Assembly: GCA_025210375.1 (NCBI GenBank)
Contig: JAOASB010000026.1
Coordinates: 29,516-93,515 of the forward strand
From: Maledivibacter sp.
Lineage (GTDB): Bacteria; Bacillota; Clostridia; Peptostreptococcales; Caminicellaceae
Direction: 5' to 3'
DNA: 64,000 bases
The position numbers and the translations under genes were made by a program. Below are positions 62,516 to 64,000 of the stretch, in pieces (positions within the stretch are counted from its first letter, which is position 1; every line of letters starts with the position of its first letter). The notes below the pieces were generated by a model. That model did no database searches, was not told the DNA's origin, and saw nothing but the letters and a program-made list of their open reading frames with translations.

Positions 62516-63724
62516 ATGGTATTAAATCTTGATGTGGTACAAACCCTTGCATTAGCAATAGTAATTTTATTTCTAGGTCAAGGAATTAAGAAAAAGGTAA
62601 ATTTCTTTGAGAAATTTTGTATTCCTGCTCCGGTAATTGGTGGAATCATATTTGCAATTTTAATTTTAATATCTAGGCAAACGGGAATCTTTACCTTAGA
62701 GATGGATATGACACTTAAGAATTTATTTATGACAGCATTTTTTACAACCGTTGGATTTACAGCAAGCTTTAAGTTGCTTAAAAAAGGTGGATTACAGGTC
62801 GGAGTATTTTTAGTATTTGCTATTATATTAGTAATTTTACAGGATGTTGTTGGCATAGGCTTGGCAAAGGTTTTCAATATTAATCCACTTATAGGACTTA
62901 GTACAGGTTCCGTACCAATGACGGGAGGACATGGTACATCTGGTGCATTTGCCCCAGTGTTTGAACAAAAAGGAGCTGTAGGAGCGACTACAGTTGCCAT
63001 GGCATCAGCAACATTTGGATTAATCATGGGTAGTATGCTTGGTGGACCTTTAGGAAAACGATTGATTGAAAAAAATAATCTCTTAGAAAAAGTTCAGAAG
63101 AAGGATAATATAGGATTATCAGAGGCAGCAATCGCGGAAGTGGGTCTAAAAAGTGAATTGAATTCAAGTAGTTTTATGGCAGGGGCTGCACAAATTATTT
63201 TAGCCATGGGAATAGGAACCATAATATCAATGCTTATTCAGAAGACCGGTAGGACATTCCCTCCATACCTTGGAGCAATGTTTGCGGCAGCGATTATTAG
63301 AAATATATCTGATTTTTCAGGTGCCTATAAAGTTTATAGAGAAGAAATCGATATTATCGGAAATACTTCACTGTCCATATTCCTTGCAATGGCATTGATG
63401 GGATTAAAACTATGGCAGTTAGCTGATTTAGCCGGCCCACTTGTTGTGATGCTATTGGCTCAAGCAGTTCTTATGGGATTATTTGCTTACTTTGTGACAT
63501 TTAATGTAATGGGTAGGGACTATGAAGCTGCAGTTATGGCATGTGGACACTGTGGATTTGGTATGGGAGCTACACCGAATGCGATGGCTAATATGAATGC
63601 TATTTCTAGCAAATTTGGACCTTCTCCAAGGGCATTTTTCATATTACCCTTAATAGGTAGTTTGTTTATAGACTTCTTTAATATTGGTATAATTACGTTC
63701 TTTATGAATTTCTTTGTAAAATAG
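62516..63724 (+). CDS. gltS: Sodium/glutamate symporter
   Basis: The 402-residue carrier belongs to the GltS family: about ten helices, two inverted repeats with the glycine-rich re-entrant motifs STGSVPMTGGHGTSGAFAPV near 125-145 and CGHCGFGMGATPNAMANMNA near 342-361. It brings in glutamate with Na+. GGAGGT precedes the ATG. It lies 141 bp after a YcbB-type regulator, which presumably turns it on in response to glutamate or glutamine. A strong terminator follows. Confidence 0.95.
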   Translation: MVLNLDVVQTLALAIVILFLGQGIKKKVNFFEKFCIPAPVIGGIIFAILILISRQTGIFTLEMDMTLKNLFMTAFFTTVGFTASFKLLKKGGLQVGVFLVFAIILVILQDVVGIGLAKVFNINPLIGLSTGSVPMTGGHGTSGAFAPVFEQKGAVGATTVAMASATFGLIMGSMLGGPLGKRLIEKNNLLEKVQKKDNIGLSEAAIAEVGLKSELNSSSFMAGAAQIILAMGIGTIISMLIQKTGRTFPPYLGAMFAAAIIRNISDFSGAYKVYREEIDIIGNTSLSIFLAMALMGLKLWQLADLAGPLVVMLLAQAVLMGLFAYFVTFNVMGRDYEAAVMACGHCGFGMGATPNAMANMNAISSKFGPSPRAFFILPLIGSLFIDFFNIGIITFFMNFFVK

Positions 63725-63730
63725 TCAATA

Positions 63731-63772
63731 TAAAAAGCTTCAGTGAAAATTTTTCACTGAAGCTTTTTATAT
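63731..63772 (+). terminator. gltS terminator
   Basis: AAAAAGCTTCAGTGAAAA and TTTTCACTGAAGCTTTTT, nearly perfect. Confidence 0.92.
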
Positions 63773-63860
63773 TGACTAACTATTTCTAAAACTAAATGAT
63801 TATTTGGGGTTTGGGGATATAAAATATCGAAAAAATAACATTTTAAAAGGAATAGATATT

Positions 63861-64000
63861 TGAGGAAATTGCATAACTCTTACTTGGCACAATTGCATAT
63901 GCGAATATCATCCTTAATTTAATTACTTAAGATATAAGCATATTTGGTGGTATAGCTTTGAAGATTTTTAAACTACATGTAGTAGATGGTTTTTATAGAA
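63861..64000 (+). repeat. Family B inverted-repeat element, long form, copy 5, cut by the window end
   Basis: It starts TGAGGAAATTGCATAACTC and follows the long form; the right end lies beyond base 64000. Confidence 0.85.

Overview
The window is AT-rich DNA from a Gram-positive anaerobe, most likely a spore-forming clostridium. The evidence is AGGAGG-type ribosome binding sites with ATG, TTG and GTG starts, spore genes (yunB and a small Spo0E-like gene), TRAP and peptide transporters, a molybdenum/tungsten-cofactor riboswitch, many intrinsic terminators and several families of small inverted-repeat elements. I saw no rRNA, tRNA, CRISPR array, integrase or full transposase. The genus cannot be fixed from the sequence.

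Layout. (1) 1-9.3 kb is one tightly packed operon: peptide ABC transporter, creatininase-family hydrolase, two gamma-glutamyltransferase-family enzymes without signal peptides, alanine racemase and an M20 amidohydrolase. It looks like import and cytoplasmic breakdown of gamma-glutamyl or D-residue-containing peptides. (2) 9.5-12.9 kb holds a membrane-anchored DUF4179-type protein, a coiled-coil membrane protein and a phosphodiester glycosidase-family exoprotein. (3) 12.9-31.2 kb is an accessory region built on the sporulation gene yunB. One intact yunB is followed by five 3'-end fragments of it, and between the fragments lie three secreted modular proteins with the same signal peptide, fibronectin III domain and C-terminal tail but different N-terminal domains. 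Other genes between the fragments are a K+ channel, small membrane proteins, a DUF1871 protein, a DUF4846 lipoprotein and a TRAP/creatininase/M20 catabolic module bracketed by two GntR regulators. Two fragments are followed by a tiny opposite-strand gene for a hydrophobic peptide. (4) 31.4-35.6 kb carries ilvE, a Spo0E-like gene inside 19-bp inverted repeats, and a VWA lipoprotein. (5) 35.6-41.9 kb is a transporter operon of the BtuCDF/MolBCA type behind what looks like a Moco/Tuco riboswitch, followed by a TiaS-like protein, a Cys-rich protein and an FAD/2Fe-2S oxidoreductase. (6) 42-57.8 kb is mostly housekeeping and scattered genes: hflX, yigZ, a CoA-binding protein, a split TSUP transporter, cysK, a cohesin/dockerin-like exoprotein, nadE, yebC, a marR gene, RNase H, a bacterial staygreen homologue and a LURP-one-related protein. 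(7) 57.8-63.8 kb has an ABC-F ATPase with an attenuator-like leader and a YcbA/YcbB-type two-component system next to the glutamate carrier gltS.

Two small mobile-repeat families recur. Family A has seven full copies, each exactly 104 bp and ending in TA, plus one internally deleted copy. Family B has five copies in two sizes, about 160 and 119 bp; one has replaced the 3' end of a small gene and another runs off the window end.

Glutamate and gamma-glutamyl use is a theme at both ends of the window. The most unusual feature is the yunB-anchored array of exoprotein cassettes. Coordinates of start codons are my choices based on ribosome binding sites and differ in several places from the longest possible reading frame.
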